A stretch of 10,300 bases of DNA, from contig JAMCRH010000051.1 of NCBI GenBank assembly GCA_023380515.1, forward strand, positions 1 through 10,300, read 5' to 3'. A program made the position numbers and the translations under genes. The notes under the pieces are model-generated. The model searched no databases. It saw nothing but the letters and a program-made list of their open reading frames with translations, and was not told where the DNA came from. This document shows, one piece after another, positions 1-7,442 of this stretch. How positions within the stretch are numbered: position 1 is the first letter of the stretch; each line of letters begins with the position of its first letter. The stretch is from Gammaproteobacteria bacterium (lineage in GTDB: Bacteria; Pseudomonadota; Gammaproteobacteria; Enterobacterales; Alteromonadaceae).

Positions 1-1250
1 CGCGGAGGTTGAATACAGACATCACAGTTACCGCAGTTCTTCTCGCGGTATTCATTGAAGTAATTGAGCAACACGACTCGACGGCAGGTTTGCGCTTCTG
101 CGAACGAGTTCATGGCTGAGAATTTTTGCTTCTCTACCCGCAGCTGTGGTGTGTCGTCTTGTTCTTCAAGAATCTTCCAAATCCATGCCGCATCGCTCGG
201 ATCAAATAGCATCAGCGCTTCTGCCGGCGCACCATCACGCCCGGCTCGGCCAGTCTCTTGGTAATAGGCTTCGACGCTACGTGGCACATCGTAATGGATA
301 ACAAAGCGGACGTTTGGTTTATTGATGCCCATACCGAAGGCAACTGTCGCGACAACGACGTCGATATCGTCACGAATAAATCCACGTAAGGTTTGCGCAC
401 GCGTTTCATGAGGTAGGCCAGCATGGTAGGGAGCGGCTCGAATGCCATCGCGCATCAGTGCTTCGGCGAGCTCCTCGGTGCGCTTACGACTGCCGCAGTA
501 AATAATCCCCGACGCGCCACGCTGGCGTTTCACGTACTGCAGTACTTGTACACGCGCCTTGTATTTCTCTTGCACTAAGTAACGTATATTCGGGCGGTCA
601 AACGAGCCCTGAACTAGCTCGGGATTGTGCAAGCGCAGTCGCTCAATAATATCGTGACGAGTGACCGCGTCAGCAGTTGCCGTCAAGGCTAACACTGGCG
701 TATTTGGTAGGTAGTCACGAATTCGCCCAAGTTGCCCATACTCCGGCCGAAAGTCGTGGCCCCATTGCGAGATGCAGTGAGCCTCGTCTACGGCGATAAT
801 ACTGACCTGCAAAGACTCGAGTCGCTGCAGGAAGCTGCCTTGCAATAAACGCTCTGGCGCCAAATAAAGCACTTTAATCTGGTCGCTATTTAACTGATGG
901 AATGTTTGCGCGACCTCGGGCGAACTTAAGCCACTATGAATTGCTGCTGCAGGTAAGCCCACTTCCCGAAGTGCTGCAACTTGGTCATCCATGAGAGACA
1001 CCAGTGGCGAAATGACAATCGTCAGGCCTGGCAAGAGCAAGGCTGGTAATTGGTAACACAATGATTTACCGGCTCCTGTCGGCAATAATGCAAGCGTGTC
1101 GCGTCCCTGCAAGACACTACTAATGATCGCCTCTTGACCAAAACGAAACTCACTGTAGCCGAAAGTATCAGCTAAGAGCACGCGCGCCGCTTCGATATCT
1201 GCGGACTGGGGCGGGCTCACACGTTGTGCTGGAGTTCCAATTGGGCTCAC
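1..1250 (-). CDS. recQ: ATP-dependent DNA helicase RecQ (3' end outside window)
   Basis: RecQ is a 3'-to-5' superfamily 2 DNA helicase that acts in recombination and restart of stalled forks. The 416 complete codons visible cover both RecA-like helicase lobes and the start of the zinc-binding subdomain. Visible motifs are motif 0 [10 protein letters not shown] (31-39), Walker A LPTGAGKS (56-63), DEAH (155-158) within [24 protein letters not shown] (188-193), [16 protein letters not shown] (301-316) and the arginine-finger motif [12 protein letters not shown] (329-340). All four zinc ligands are present: C389, C406, C409 and C412. The winged-helix and HRDC regions would lie beyond the edge. 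I chose the GTG at 1248-1250 because AAGGAAA lies 5 to 6 bases upstream. A second in-frame GTG at 1218-1220 would give an N-terminus closer in length to the E. coli protein but has no good ribosome binding site. The gene is divergent from yigI. The motif 0 Phe, where Pro is usual, is a minor oddity. Identity is very secure. Confidence 0.98.
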   Translation of the reverse strand, partial: MSPIGTPAQRVSPPQSADIEAARVLLADTFGYSEFRFGQEAIISSVLQGRDTLALLPTGAGKSLCYQLPALLLPGLTIVISPLVSLMDDQVAALREVGLPAAAIHSGLSSPEVAQTFHQLNSDQIKVLYLAPERLLQGSFLQRLESLQVSIIAVDEAHCISQWGHDFRPEYGQLGRIRDYLPNTPVLALTATADAVTRHDIIERLRLHNPELVQGSFDRPNIRYLVQEKYKARVQVLQYVKRQRGASGIIYCGSRKRTEELAEALMRDGIRAAPYHAGLPHETRAQTLRGFIRDDIDVVVATVAFGMGINKPNVRFVIHYDVPRSVEAYYQETGRAGRDGAPAEALMLFDPSDAAWIWKILEEQDDTPQLRVEKQKFSAMNSFAEAQTCRRVVLLNYFNEYREKNCGNCDVCIQPP

Positions 1251-1267
1251 GATTTTCCTTTACTACG

Positions 1268-1296
1268 TTGACTGTCGGTAGGTTGCTCTCTATTGT
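1268..1296 (+). promoter_or_regulatory. Sigma70-type promoter for yigI-rarD
   Basis: A -35 element TTGACT (1268-1273, five of six consensus bases) is followed after exactly 17 bases by TATTGT (1291-1296, four of six). The predicted transcript would start near 1303, about 25 bases before the ATG at 1328. The site lies between the divergent recQ and yigI starts, where a promoter is expected. It also argues against starting yigI at 1226, because the promoter would then lie inside the gene. Predicted by eye only. Confidence 0.6.
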
Positions 1297-1320
1297 ATGT
1301 GTCCCGACCACAGATGACCA
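1292..1320 (-). promoter_or_regulatory. Probable recQ promoter overlapping the yigI promoter
   Basis: On the minus strand, TACAAT (complement of 1292-1297, five of six consensus bases) lies 17 bases downstream of TGGTCA (complement of 1315-1320, four of six). Transcription would start near 1285, giving a leader of about 35 bases before the recQ GTG. The -10 hexamer overlaps the -10 of the plus-strand yigI promoter over five of six base pairs, so the two may compete. Predicted by eye. Confidence 0.5.
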
Positions 1321-1327
1321 TGCAGTT

Positions 1328-1786
1328 ATGACCCGATCAGCGATAATTGAGCAAATTTCAGCCTTTATGAATGAAAAAATCCCCTTCCAAAAGGACTTGG
1401 GGATCGAGGTGACGCAATTTAATAGTCAGCAGGCGGAGGTTCGCTTTCGTTGGAAGGAGTCACTGATTGGCAACTCGCCCATGCAAATTTTACATGGCGG
1501 CGTCACCGCAACTGCACTAGACACTGCAGGTGGCGTGGTGATCATGGCCAGTGTCATCGACAAACTGAGTGACGATATCTCGTTAGAGAAAGTCGTCGAA
1601 CGTATTTCACGCTGTGGAACGATTGATTTACGTGTTGACTATGTTCGCCCGGGGCGCGGCCAAGAGTTTATCGCCACGGCAACGATTATTCGCTCGGGTA
1701 ACAAAGTTGCTGTAGCCCGGATGGAAATGCACAACGAAGATGGCATGCTGATTGCGTTTGGCACAGGCACCTACATTGTTGGTTAA
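1328..1786 (+). CDS. yigI: YigI-type acyl-CoA thioesterase, hotdog fold
   Basis: The 152-residue protein belongs to the PaaI/YigI branch of hotdog-fold thioesterases, soluble enzymes that hydrolyse acyl-CoA thioesters; E. coli YigI is reported to act on medium and long chains. Visible are the ILHGGV segment (54-59, active-site HGG), ALD at 63-65 in the following helix, the signature GTIDLRVDYVRPGR (97-110), and GNKVAVARMEMHNEDG (124-139), all close to E. coli YigI (about 155 residues). The frame is open back to an ATG at 1226. I place the start at ATG 1328 because the upstream 34 codons overlap the recQ start, contain a good promoter and look unlike the family, whereas 1328 gives the family length. 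No strong Shine-Dalgarno is visible there. rarD follows after 42 bases, so the two are probably co-transcribed, as their E. coli neighbours suggest. Confidence 0.93.
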   Translation: MTRSAIIEQISAFMNEKIPFQKDLGIEVTQFNSQQAEVRFRWKESLIGNSPMQILHGGVTATALDTAGGVVIMASVIDKLSDDISLEKVVERISRCGTIDLRVDYVRPGRGQEFIATATIIRSGNKVAVARMEMHNEDGMLIAFGTGTYIVG

Positions 1787-1828
1787 TATTTTTCTTTTAC
1801 GCTTACGTTGATATCAACGAGGAATGCC

Positions 1829-2767
1829 GTGAACGCAGCTGACAAGCAAACCCGCCAAGGTGTTTTATTCGCACTCGCCGCTTATGGTATTTGGGGTTTT
1901 GCGCCCATTTACTTTAAGGCCGTGGCATTTGTTCCGGCGCTGGAAATTCTGACGCACCGAATCCTGTGGGCATTCTTTTTCTTGCTCGCCTTGCTGTTTG
2001 CAAGTGGCAAAATGCGCCAAGTCTTGCTGGCGTTCCAGTCGCCGAAACAACTCGCTCTGCTGGCCTTAGCTGCGTTATTAATCGGTTTGAATTGGCTACT
2101 CTTTATTTGGGCTGTGGCCAATGATCACATTCTCGACGCAAGTCTTGGCTATTATATTAACCCGCTGCTGAATGTTGCCATTGGCGTGCTGTTCTTCTCC
2201 GAACGATTACGGCGGCTGCAGCTATATGCGATAGGCCTCGCCATTGCTGGCGTCGCGGTGCAAATTATTACTTTCGGTTCAGTGCCTTGGATCGCCTTAG
2301 TGTTGGCAAGTTCGTTCGCAACCTATGGAGCGATTCGAAAAAAACTGCCATTTGATTCGCTCACGGGTTTGTTTCTTGAGGTGATTCTGCTGTTACCACT
2401 GATGCTAGTTTACTTTATTGGCTTTGCCAATAGTGACGCGAGTAACTTATTGAACAATACATGGCAGCTGAATAGCCTGTTAATTTTTGCAGGCATTATC
2501 ACCACCGTGCCCCTGCTGTTTTTCACCGGAGCCGCGAAGCGCATCCGCTATTCGACCCTCGGCTTTTTCCAATACATCGCGCCAAGCCTGATGTTTATCT
2601 TGGCGGTTTTTCTATACGGCGAGCCGTTGTCAGCTGACAAGCTGATTACGTTTGTCATGATCTGGAGTGCTCTTGCGCTCTATAGCTATGATGCCATGCG
2701 TACACACCGGCAAGTTCGTCAAGCGGCGCGTGCAATCGCTACAGCGGAAGCGAATGAGCGTCGCTAG
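1829..2767 (+). CDS. rarD: RarD, EamA/DMT-superfamily inner-membrane transporter
   Basis: A 312-residue very hydrophobic protein with about ten membrane-spanning segments, the two-EamA-repeat architecture of the drug/metabolite transporter superfamily. It matches E. coli RarD along its length: KQTRQGVLFALAAYGIWG at the N-terminus, EILTHR, LIGLNWLLFIWAVAN, ASLGYYINPL, TTVPLLFFTGAAKR and STLGFFQYIAPSLMF. RarD was named as a putative chloramphenicol-resistance permease; its natural substrate is not established and cannot be read from the sequence. The frame is open from a TTG at 1808, but I choose GTG at 1829: GAGGA (1819-1823) sits five bases before it, and it yields an N-terminus equivalent to the E. 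coli one. It follows yigI by 42 bases and converges on uvrD with 37 bases between stop codons. The C-terminal tail is basic and Ala-rich, probably cytoplasmic. Confidence 0.93.
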   Translation: MNAADKQTRQGVLFALAAYGIWGFAPIYFKAVAFVPALEILTHRILWAFFFLLALLFASGKMRQVLLAFQSPKQLALLALAALLIGLNWLLFIWAVANDHILDASLGYYINPLLNVAIGVLFFSERLRRLQLYAIGLAIAGVAVQIITFGSVPWIALVLASSFATYGAIRKKLPFDSLTGLFLEVILLLPLMLVYFIGFANSDASNLLNNTWQLNSLLIFAGIITTVPLLFFTGAAKRIRYSTLGFFQYIAPSLMFILAVFLYGEPLSADKLITFVMIWSALALYSYDAMRTHRQVRQAARAIATAEANERR

Positions 2768-2804
2768 CTAGGTTGATTCTCGTATCGCAACATTCAGGCA
2801 CTTT

Positions 2805-4979
2805 TTACCCACTTAAGGGGGTGAGCTTGGCGTAGGCGACCATTAACCATTTGCTCCCCACGTCGTCGAAGTTGACCTGAATACGACTCTGCGCACCCGT
2901 ACCTTCATAGTTTAAAACCGTTCCTTCGCCAAAGGTCTGATGCAAAACGCGCTGACCAAGTTGATAGCCAGTTTGCACAAACGACTCATGAGAAGCACCG
3001 GTATGAAAGCGACTGCGGGTTGCTTGCGGTTGTTGGACTCGCGTTTGCACGCGAACCTCGTGAATACTTTCCGGTGGTAACTCAGCAATAAAGCGGCTTG
3101 GTCGATGGAAGTTTTCCTGACCATACAAACGCCGGCTTTCGGCGTAAGTTAGAATCAACTTTTCCATGGCGCGTGTCATACCTACGTAACAGAGACGACG
3201 CTCTTCTTCGAGCCGCCCTGGCTCACCCACTGACATTTGCGAGGGGAAGGTACCTTCTTCCATTCCAGTCATAAAGACCAATGGAAACTCAAGGCCTTTG
3301 GCGCTATGCAGTGTCATCAGCTGTACCGCGTCTTGATGGGCATCGGCTTGCTCTTCACCCGACTCGAGTGCTGCGTGAGCAAGAAACTCAGCCAACGGCG
3401 TTAAGTCTTCATCGCCAGTGGGTGAGAAGGTTTCGGTGGCACTCACAAGCTCCTTTAAGTTTTCCACGCGTGTTTCTGCTTTGTCACTTTTCTCGGCTTC
3501 ATACATCGCCAATAAGCCACTATTTTGCAACACGCGCTGGGTTTGCTTGCCGAGCGGGAGCTCAAAACAGTCTTGATCAAGCTGGTTAATCAAGTCGAGA
3601 AAGCTTGCCACGGCACTTTTAGCTCGACCGCTCAGAATCGCGTCATTGACCATGGCTTGTGCGGCAAACCACATGGGCAGCTGCTGGCTGCGCGCATAGT
3701 CGCGAATTAAACCAAGCGAACGCTCACCAATGCCTCGAGTCGGTGTATTCACAACGCGCTCAAACGCAGCATCGTCTCGACGGTTACTCAACAACCGCAG
3801 ATAGGCAACGGCGTCTTTTACTTCCTGACGGTCGAAGAAACGCAGTCCACCATAAATCCGGTAAGGAATGCTGGCATAGAGTAACCCTTCTTCGAGCACC
3901 CGCGATTGTGCGTTGTTACGATAAAGAATCGCGACATCACTCAAGGCGCCTCCTTGATCGCGCCAGCGAACAATTTGGCTGACGATATAGCGCGCTTCGT
4001 CTTGCTCGTTAAACGCCGCATACAAGGCGATTTGCTCACCTTCGTTGCCTTCGGTCCAGAGATCCTTACCCAACCGGTCACTGTTATTGGCGATGACCTT
4101 ATTTGCTGCCTGTAAAATCGTCGCCGTTGAGCGATAGTTCTGTTCAAGACGGATAGTTTGCGCTTGTGGGAAATCACGGAGGAAGTGCTGAAGGTTCTCA
4201 ACTTGGGCGCCGCGCCAGCCATAAATAGACTGGTCATCATCCCCAACAATGGTGACATTGTTCTGCTGACCCGCCAACAGACGAACCCATGCATATTGAA
4301 TTTGGTTGGTGTCTTGGAACTCGTCAACCAAAATATGCCGAAAGCGACGTTGATAGTGTTCGCGCACATGACGATTGTCGCGCAGTAATTCATGAGCTCG
4401 CAATAGTAGCTCAGCAAAGTCGACTAATCCTGAACGGTCACACGCCTCTTGATACGCCGCATAAATTTGTAGCTGGGTTTTTTCGGTGGGATCGTAAGTA
4501 TCAATATGCTGTGGCCGCAGGCCATCGTCTTTTTTGGCGTTGATATACCAAGCCGCTTGCTTCGCAGGCCACTGTTTATCATCTAAGTTCAGCGCTTTAA
4601 TTGTGCGTTTTAACAAACGTTGCTGATCATCACTGTCGATGATTTGAAAATTCTGAGGCAAGCCGGCATCTTGGTAATGTGCGCGCAATAACCGATGAGC
4701 AAGACCATGAAACGTGCCAATCCACATGCGGCGAACATCACGCCCTAAGAGTTTCTCAACGCGTCCGCGCATCTCCGCAGCGGCTTTATTGGTGAAGGTC
4801 ACCGCCAGAATCGATAAAGGCGAGGCATTCATCACTTGAATCAACCAAGCAATTCGATGAACGAGTACACGTGTCTTACCACTGCCGGCACCGGCGAGGA
4901 CAAGCATGTCTTGCTCACCGGCACTCACCGCGTCGCGTTGGCGGTCGTTGAGGCCATCAAGTAGGTAAGAAACGTCCAT
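2805..4979 (-). CDS. uvrD: DNA helicase II UvrD
   Basis: UvrD is a superfamily 1A 3'-to-5' helicase/translocase that removes UvrC and the cut oligonucleotide in nucleotide excision repair and unwinds nicked DNA in mismatch repair. The 724-residue length is normal (E. coli 720). Motifs are in order: Q-motif LNDRQRDAV (10-18), Walker A GAGSGKT (30-36), VTFTNKAA (60-67), GTFHGLAHRLLR (88-99), Walker B VDEFQDTN (218-225), GDDDQSIYGWRGA (246-258), QNYRST (280-285), LMTLHSAKGLEF (554-565) and CYVGMTRA (597-604). The C-terminal Tudor-like domain (about 672-721, YQLGQRVLHQTFGEG...) is the UvrD/PcrA region implicated in RNA polymerase contact. ATG at 4977-4979 is preceded by CGGAG six bases upstream. 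The gene has its own promoter carrying a LexA-type box, but could also be reached by read-through from yigB. No defect is seen. Confidence 0.98.
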   Translation of the reverse strand: MDVSYLLDGLNDRQRDAVSAGEQDMLVLAGAGSGKTRVLVHRIAWLIQVMNASPLSILAVTFTNKAAAEMRGRVEKLLGRDVRRMWIGTFHGLAHRLLRAHYQDAGLPQNFQIIDSDDQQRLLKRTIKALNLDDKQWPAKQAAWYINAKKDDGLRPQHIDTYDPTEKTQLQIYAAYQEACDRSGLVDFAELLLRAHELLRDNRHVREHYQRRFRHILVDEFQDTNQIQYAWVRLLAGQQNNVTIVGDDDQSIYGWRGAQVENLQHFLRDFPQAQTIRLEQNYRSTATILQAANKVIANNSDRLGKDLWTEGNEGEQIALYAAFNEQDEARYIVSQIVRWRDQGGALSDVAILYRNNAQSRVLEEGLLYASIPYRIYGGLRFFDRQEVKDAVAYLRLLSNRRDDAAFERVVNTPTRGIGERSLGLIRDYARSQQLPMWFAAQAMVNDAILSGRAKSAVASFLDLINQLDQDCFELPLGKQTQRVLQNSGLLAMYEAEKSDKAETRVENLKELVSATETFSPTGDEDLTPLAEFLAHAALESGEEQADAHQDAVQLMTLHSAKGLEFPLVFMTGMEEGTFPSQMSVGEPGRLEEERRLCYVGMTRAMEKLILTYAESRRLYGQENFHRPSRFIAELPPESIHEVRVQTRVQQPQATRSRFHTGASHESFVQTGYQLGQRVLHQTFGEGTVLNYEGTGAQSRIQVNFDDVGSKWLMVAYAKLTPLSG

Positions 4980-5054
4980 CGAGATCTCCGAAGTTATGGG
5001 ACTGCTTGCTCTAGCGGTATTGTTCTCACTGCATGGAACTCGCGCTCTGCCGCA

Positions 5055-5083
5055 ATAATACTGTACAAAAACCCAGTAAGCAA
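5055..5083 (-). promoter_or_regulatory. uvrD promoter
   Basis: Read on the minus strand, TTGCTT (complement of 5078-5083, only three of six consensus bases) is followed after 17 bases by TATTAT (complement of 5055-5060, five of six). The start would be near 5048, giving a leader of about 68 bases before uvrD. A weak -35 with a good -10 and an overlapping LexA-type operator is typical of SOS promoters. It lies in the 113-base gap between yigB and uvrD. Confidence 0.55.
5059..5078 (-). promoter_or_regulatory. LexA (SOS) operator of uvrD
   Basis: The plus strand reads TACTGTACAAAAACCCAGTA. Against the gammaproteobacterial LexA consensus TACTGT-N8-ACAGTA, only one base of the two arms differs (CCAGTA for ACAGTA). 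The box overlaps the spacer and the edges of both hexamers of the predicted uvrD promoter, where a bound repressor would block RNA polymerase. As I recall it, the E. coli uvrD SOS box has the same CCCAG half-site deviation, which fits a conserved regulatory site. Binding has not been shown here. Confidence 0.85.
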
Positions 5084-5092
5084 TCGTCGCTG

Positions 5093-5809
5093 TTAACGTA
5101 CGAGGTCAGCGAGCGCCTGTAAGTCTTCTATGCTTGCCGTCGGCAAACGGGTGGTTAGCTTGGTGTCAGCGGCTGCATGGGAAGGGCGATACCAGATCAC
5201 TTGCGCACCATAACCGAGCGCACCTTCAACGTCACTGACAGGATGATCGCCAACATGGAGGATTTGCGCCGGGTGGGTTAAACCGAATTGTGCATGAACC
5301 GCTGCAAACATGTCATGAAAAGGTTTCCCTCGTAACCCTGCACCCGGTCGCCAAGCCGCTTGGAAATAGTTGTTTAAGCCAATTCGCTGAATATCAGCGT
5401 TGCCATTGCTCACGGCAACGAGCGGATACTTCTCTGCCAGCTGGGCCAACAACAAATGCACATCATCAGCAATCGTGACTTGGTTACGAACGTTAAGAAA
5501 CTCTTCCATGATATCGTCGATTAAGGCTTGGCTGGGTTCGGTGGCAAACTGGCGGAGGCCATCGATAACCGTTGCTTCACGCAGGGCCGTCATATCACTT
5601 GCCAACTCTCGGTTCTTTGCTGCCACCTGCTCGCGCAATTGCCGCCATGCCTCGGCATCCATATGACTCACTGCAGGCACACGCTGACCAATATAGTCAG
5701 CAATATGCTGTTCGGCGTGAGTCATAATTGGCTTGTTGTTATAAAGCGTGTCATCTAAATCAAAACTGATAATAGAAAACGGCTGTAATCGACGATAAAA
5801 CTGCCACAT
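5093..5809 (-). CDS. yigB: YigB-type HAD phosphatase (flavin pathway)
   Basis: A 238-residue haloacid-dehalogenase superfamily phosphatase, orthologous by eye to E. coli YigB, which dephosphorylates FMN and the riboflavin intermediate 5-amino-6-(5-phosphoribitylamino)uracil. The four HAD motifs are intact: FDLDDT (16-21; nucleophile D17, acid/base D19), SNGN (134-137), a lysine in RGKPF (K162) and HVGDHPVSD (185-193; D188 and D193 bind magnesium). A helical cap domain (about 25-110) sits between motifs I and II, as in type I cap enzymes. The start at 5807-5809 gives MWQFYRRL, matching the family N-terminus, though its Shine-Dalgarno is weak, suggesting coupling to xerC, which ends 26 bases upstream. 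uvrD follows after 113 bases. The family assignment is secure; the exact substrate in this organism is inferred. Confidence 0.92.
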   Translation of the reverse strand: MWQFYRRLQPFSIISFDLDDTLYNNKPIMTHAEQHIADYIGQRVPAVSHMDAEAWRQLREQVAAKNRELASDMTALREATVIDGLRQFATEPSQALIDDIMEEFLNVRNQVTIADDVHLLLAQLAEKYPLVAVSNGNADIQRIGLNNYFQAAWRPGAGLRGKPFHDMFAAVHAQFGLTHPAQILHVGDHPVSDVEGALGYGAQVIWYRPSHAAADTKLTTRLPTASIEDLQALADLVR

Positions 5810-5835
5810 AGCGATCGTTCAACTCAATAAATTAA

Positions 5836-6735
5836 TCAGGGTTTCCGTTTTGCCCGCGGGTGCGCTGAGTCGTATACCGCGGCTAAACGTTGAAAATCTA
5901 AATGGGTATAAATTTGCGTTGTGCTCAAATTTGCATGCCCAAGCATCTCTTGCACCGCTCGTAAGTCTTGGCTGGTTTCTAACATATGGGTAGCGAAGCT
6001 GTGTCTCAACTTATGCGGATGAATATTTTCAAACAACCCTTGCTGAATGCCCCACTTCTTCAAGCGCTGTTGCACCGAGCGGTCACTCAATCGCCGTTGC
6101 TGCTTGCTCAAGAATAGCGCCTGTTGTTGTGCGCCGGGCCAAGCGGCTCGCACCTGCAGCCAGCGTTCGAGCCAGTGAGCCGCTTCCTTACCATAGGGAA
6201 CAATACGAGTTTTGCTACCTTTGCCCACAACTCTTAATTCGCGGTCCGGCTGAATATCGTTCACATTCAAGGACACTAATTCCGCTAGCCGCAAACCACT
6301 GCTGTAGAGCAACTCAAACATGGCGCGGTCACGCAGGGCGAGTTCATCGTTCGGATCAATTTCGAGCAACTGAATCACAGCGTCAATATCGAGGTTTTTG
6401 GGCAGCCGCTTCGGCGCTTTTGGCGCTTTCACTACCTTCGCAGGGTTTGCTGTCAGTTTGTTTTGCTGCACCAAGAAATCACAAAAACTGCGCAACGCCG
6501 CTAAGCGTTGATTGATCGAGGAAGCGCCAGCGCCTTCACGACGCCAACGCAAAACAAGGTTCTCGACGTGTGCCACGGTTAGTTGTGGCCAAGCCCTTAA
6601 TTCGGCAGCGTCTAACTGTTTACTGATTAAGGCAAGCTGACGCTCGTAGCTTTCTAAGCTCAGGGCTGCATAACCACGAACATCGCGTAAATGGGTTAGA
6701 AATTGGTGAACTTCTTGGCCCAATTGCGCACTCAT
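5836..6735 (-). CDS. xerC: Site-specific tyrosine recombinase XerC
   Basis: XerC works with XerD at the dif site, under FtsK control, to resolve chromosome dimers before division. At 299 residues it is the usual length (E. coli 298). The N-terminal SAM-like core-binding domain (about 5-91) precedes the catalytic domain, where all six active-site residues are visible: R149 (SSGLRLAELVSL), K172 (GKGSKTRIVP), H241 and R244 (HPHKLRHSFATHMLE), H267 (LGHANLSTTQ) and the nucleophile Y276 (IYTHLD). Each lies within one residue of the E. coli position. The gene context (dapF, DUF484, xerC, yigB, uvrD) is the classical xerC operon, which distinguishes it from XerD and from mobile-element integrases. 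The start ATG overlaps the DUF484 stop as ATGA (6732-6735), implying translational coupling. I saw no dif-like site in the window. Confidence 0.97.
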   Translation of the reverse strand: MSAQLGQEVHQFLTHLRDVRGYAALSLESYERQLALISKQLDAAELRAWPQLTVAHVENLVLRWRREGAGASSINQRLAALRSFCDFLVQQNKLTANPAKVVKAPKAPKRLPKNLDIDAVIQLLEIDPNDELALRDRAMFELLYSSGLRLAELVSLNVNDIQPDRELRVVGKGSKTRIVPYGKEAAHWLERWLQVRAAWPGAQQQALFLSKQQRRLSDRSVQQRLKKWGIQQGLFENIHPHKLRHSFATHMLETSQDLRAVQEMLGHANLSTTQIYTHLDFQRLAAVYDSAHPRAKRKP

Positions 6736-7442
6736 TCTTGCTCTCTTGTCTCGTGCAGTAGGCGCGGCAATAACACGCCAAGCAAATGCTGAAGTTGCGT
6801 AATGAGTAGGAAGTCCATGGTTGGGTCAAAGTGCAACGGATCGCGACTGCCAATCGCAAGCATACCAAGTTCGCCACGTTCACCAAGGAGTACCAAGGCG
6901 GCGGATTTAATTTGGTCTTCGTCACGAAATAAGAGTTTTAATTCTTCGGCGGTTAAGCGCCCAAGATAAACTGTGTCGGCTTCGAAGCGGCGCGACAAAA
7001 GTTGTTTATGGGTATCCGCGGTAAACGTGAATTGCTCAGGCAGGGCAACCGGACTGTCGAAGAATTTCAGCGCTAATTCAGGTAACCCTAACTGCTCACG
7101 GAATGTCGCCAGTAAACAGGCCTCAACTTCAGCGAGTGACTCGCATTTGAATAGCTGGCAATAGAGTTCGCTGTAACCACGAAAGATTTTTTCGTTGCGC
7201 TGAGCTTGGCCCATCAACGCAGTAATTTCGTCTTCTAATGCAGTTATTTTTTCCCTTAAGACACGCTGTTGACGTTCAATCAGCGACACCGAACCATCTT
7301 GTTGATGCTTTAAGTTTAGACGCTGCAAAACGTTGGGAAAGTGAGCAAAGAAATCTGGGTTTGCGCGTAGGTAATCAGCGACCAACTCGGCGTCGATTGC
7401 ACTGATGTCGAGCTCTTGGGCGATTTGTTTTTCTTTGTTCAT
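6732..7442 (-). CDS. yigA: DUF484 family protein (YigA-like), GAF-like domain
   Basis: A 236-residue soluble protein of the DUF484 family, always found between dapF and xerC in many gammaproteobacteria; its function is not established. The N-terminal third has the family signature: [20 protein letters not shown] (21-40), GSVSLIERQ (50-58), then a likely coiled coil (about 55-85) of alternating charged and hydrophobic residues. The remainder (about 100-230) is predicted to adopt a GAF-like fold, ending with the conserved [20 protein letters not shown] (193-212). No catalytic motif, signal peptide or membrane segment is visible. The start overlaps the dapF stop (ATGA at 7439-7442) and the stop overlaps the xerC start in the same way, so it is translated as part of the operon. 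A ligand-sensing or scaffold role is possible from the fold but is only inference. Confidence 0.9.
   Translation of the reverse strand: MNKEKQIAQELDISAIDAELVADYLRANPDFFAHFPNVLQRLNLKHQQDGSVSLIERQQRVLREKITALEDEITALMGQAQRNEKIFRGYSELYCQLFKCESLAEVEACLLATFREQLGLPELALKFFDSPVALPEQFTFTADTHKQLLSRRFEADTVYLGRLTAEELKLLFRDEDQIKSAALVLLGERGELGMLAIGSRDPLHFDPTMDFLLITQLQHLLGVLLPRLLHETREQE

Noticed and set aside
1226..1327. Extended N-terminus for yigI beginning at ATG 1226
   Set aside because: It overlaps the divergent recQ start, would place the best promoter inside the gene, has no family resemblance, and ATG 1328 gives the YigI length.
1808..1828. TTG 1808 as the rarD start
   Set aside because: GTG 1829 has GAGGA at five bases and matches the RarD N-terminus; TTG 1808 has no comparable ribosome binding site.
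2808..2821. Palindrome CCCACTTAAGGGGG at the end of uvrD, considered as a terminator
   Set aside because: CTTAAG leaves no loop, there is a mismatch in the stem, and part of it codes for the last UvrD residues.
3941..4417. 158-codon minus-strand frame inside uvrD
   Set aside because: It is an alternative frame of a fully conserved uvrD region, with no recognisable domain or ribosome binding site.
6129..6515. 128-codon plus-strand frame opposite xerC
   Set aside because: It lies antisense to conserved XerC catalytic codons, and its composition looks like a shadow frame.
5836..6735. Tyrosine recombinase as a mobile-element integrase
   Set aside because: Its length, residue positions and the dapF-DUF484-xerC-yigB-uvrD context identify housekeeping XerC; no att sites or cargo genes are present.
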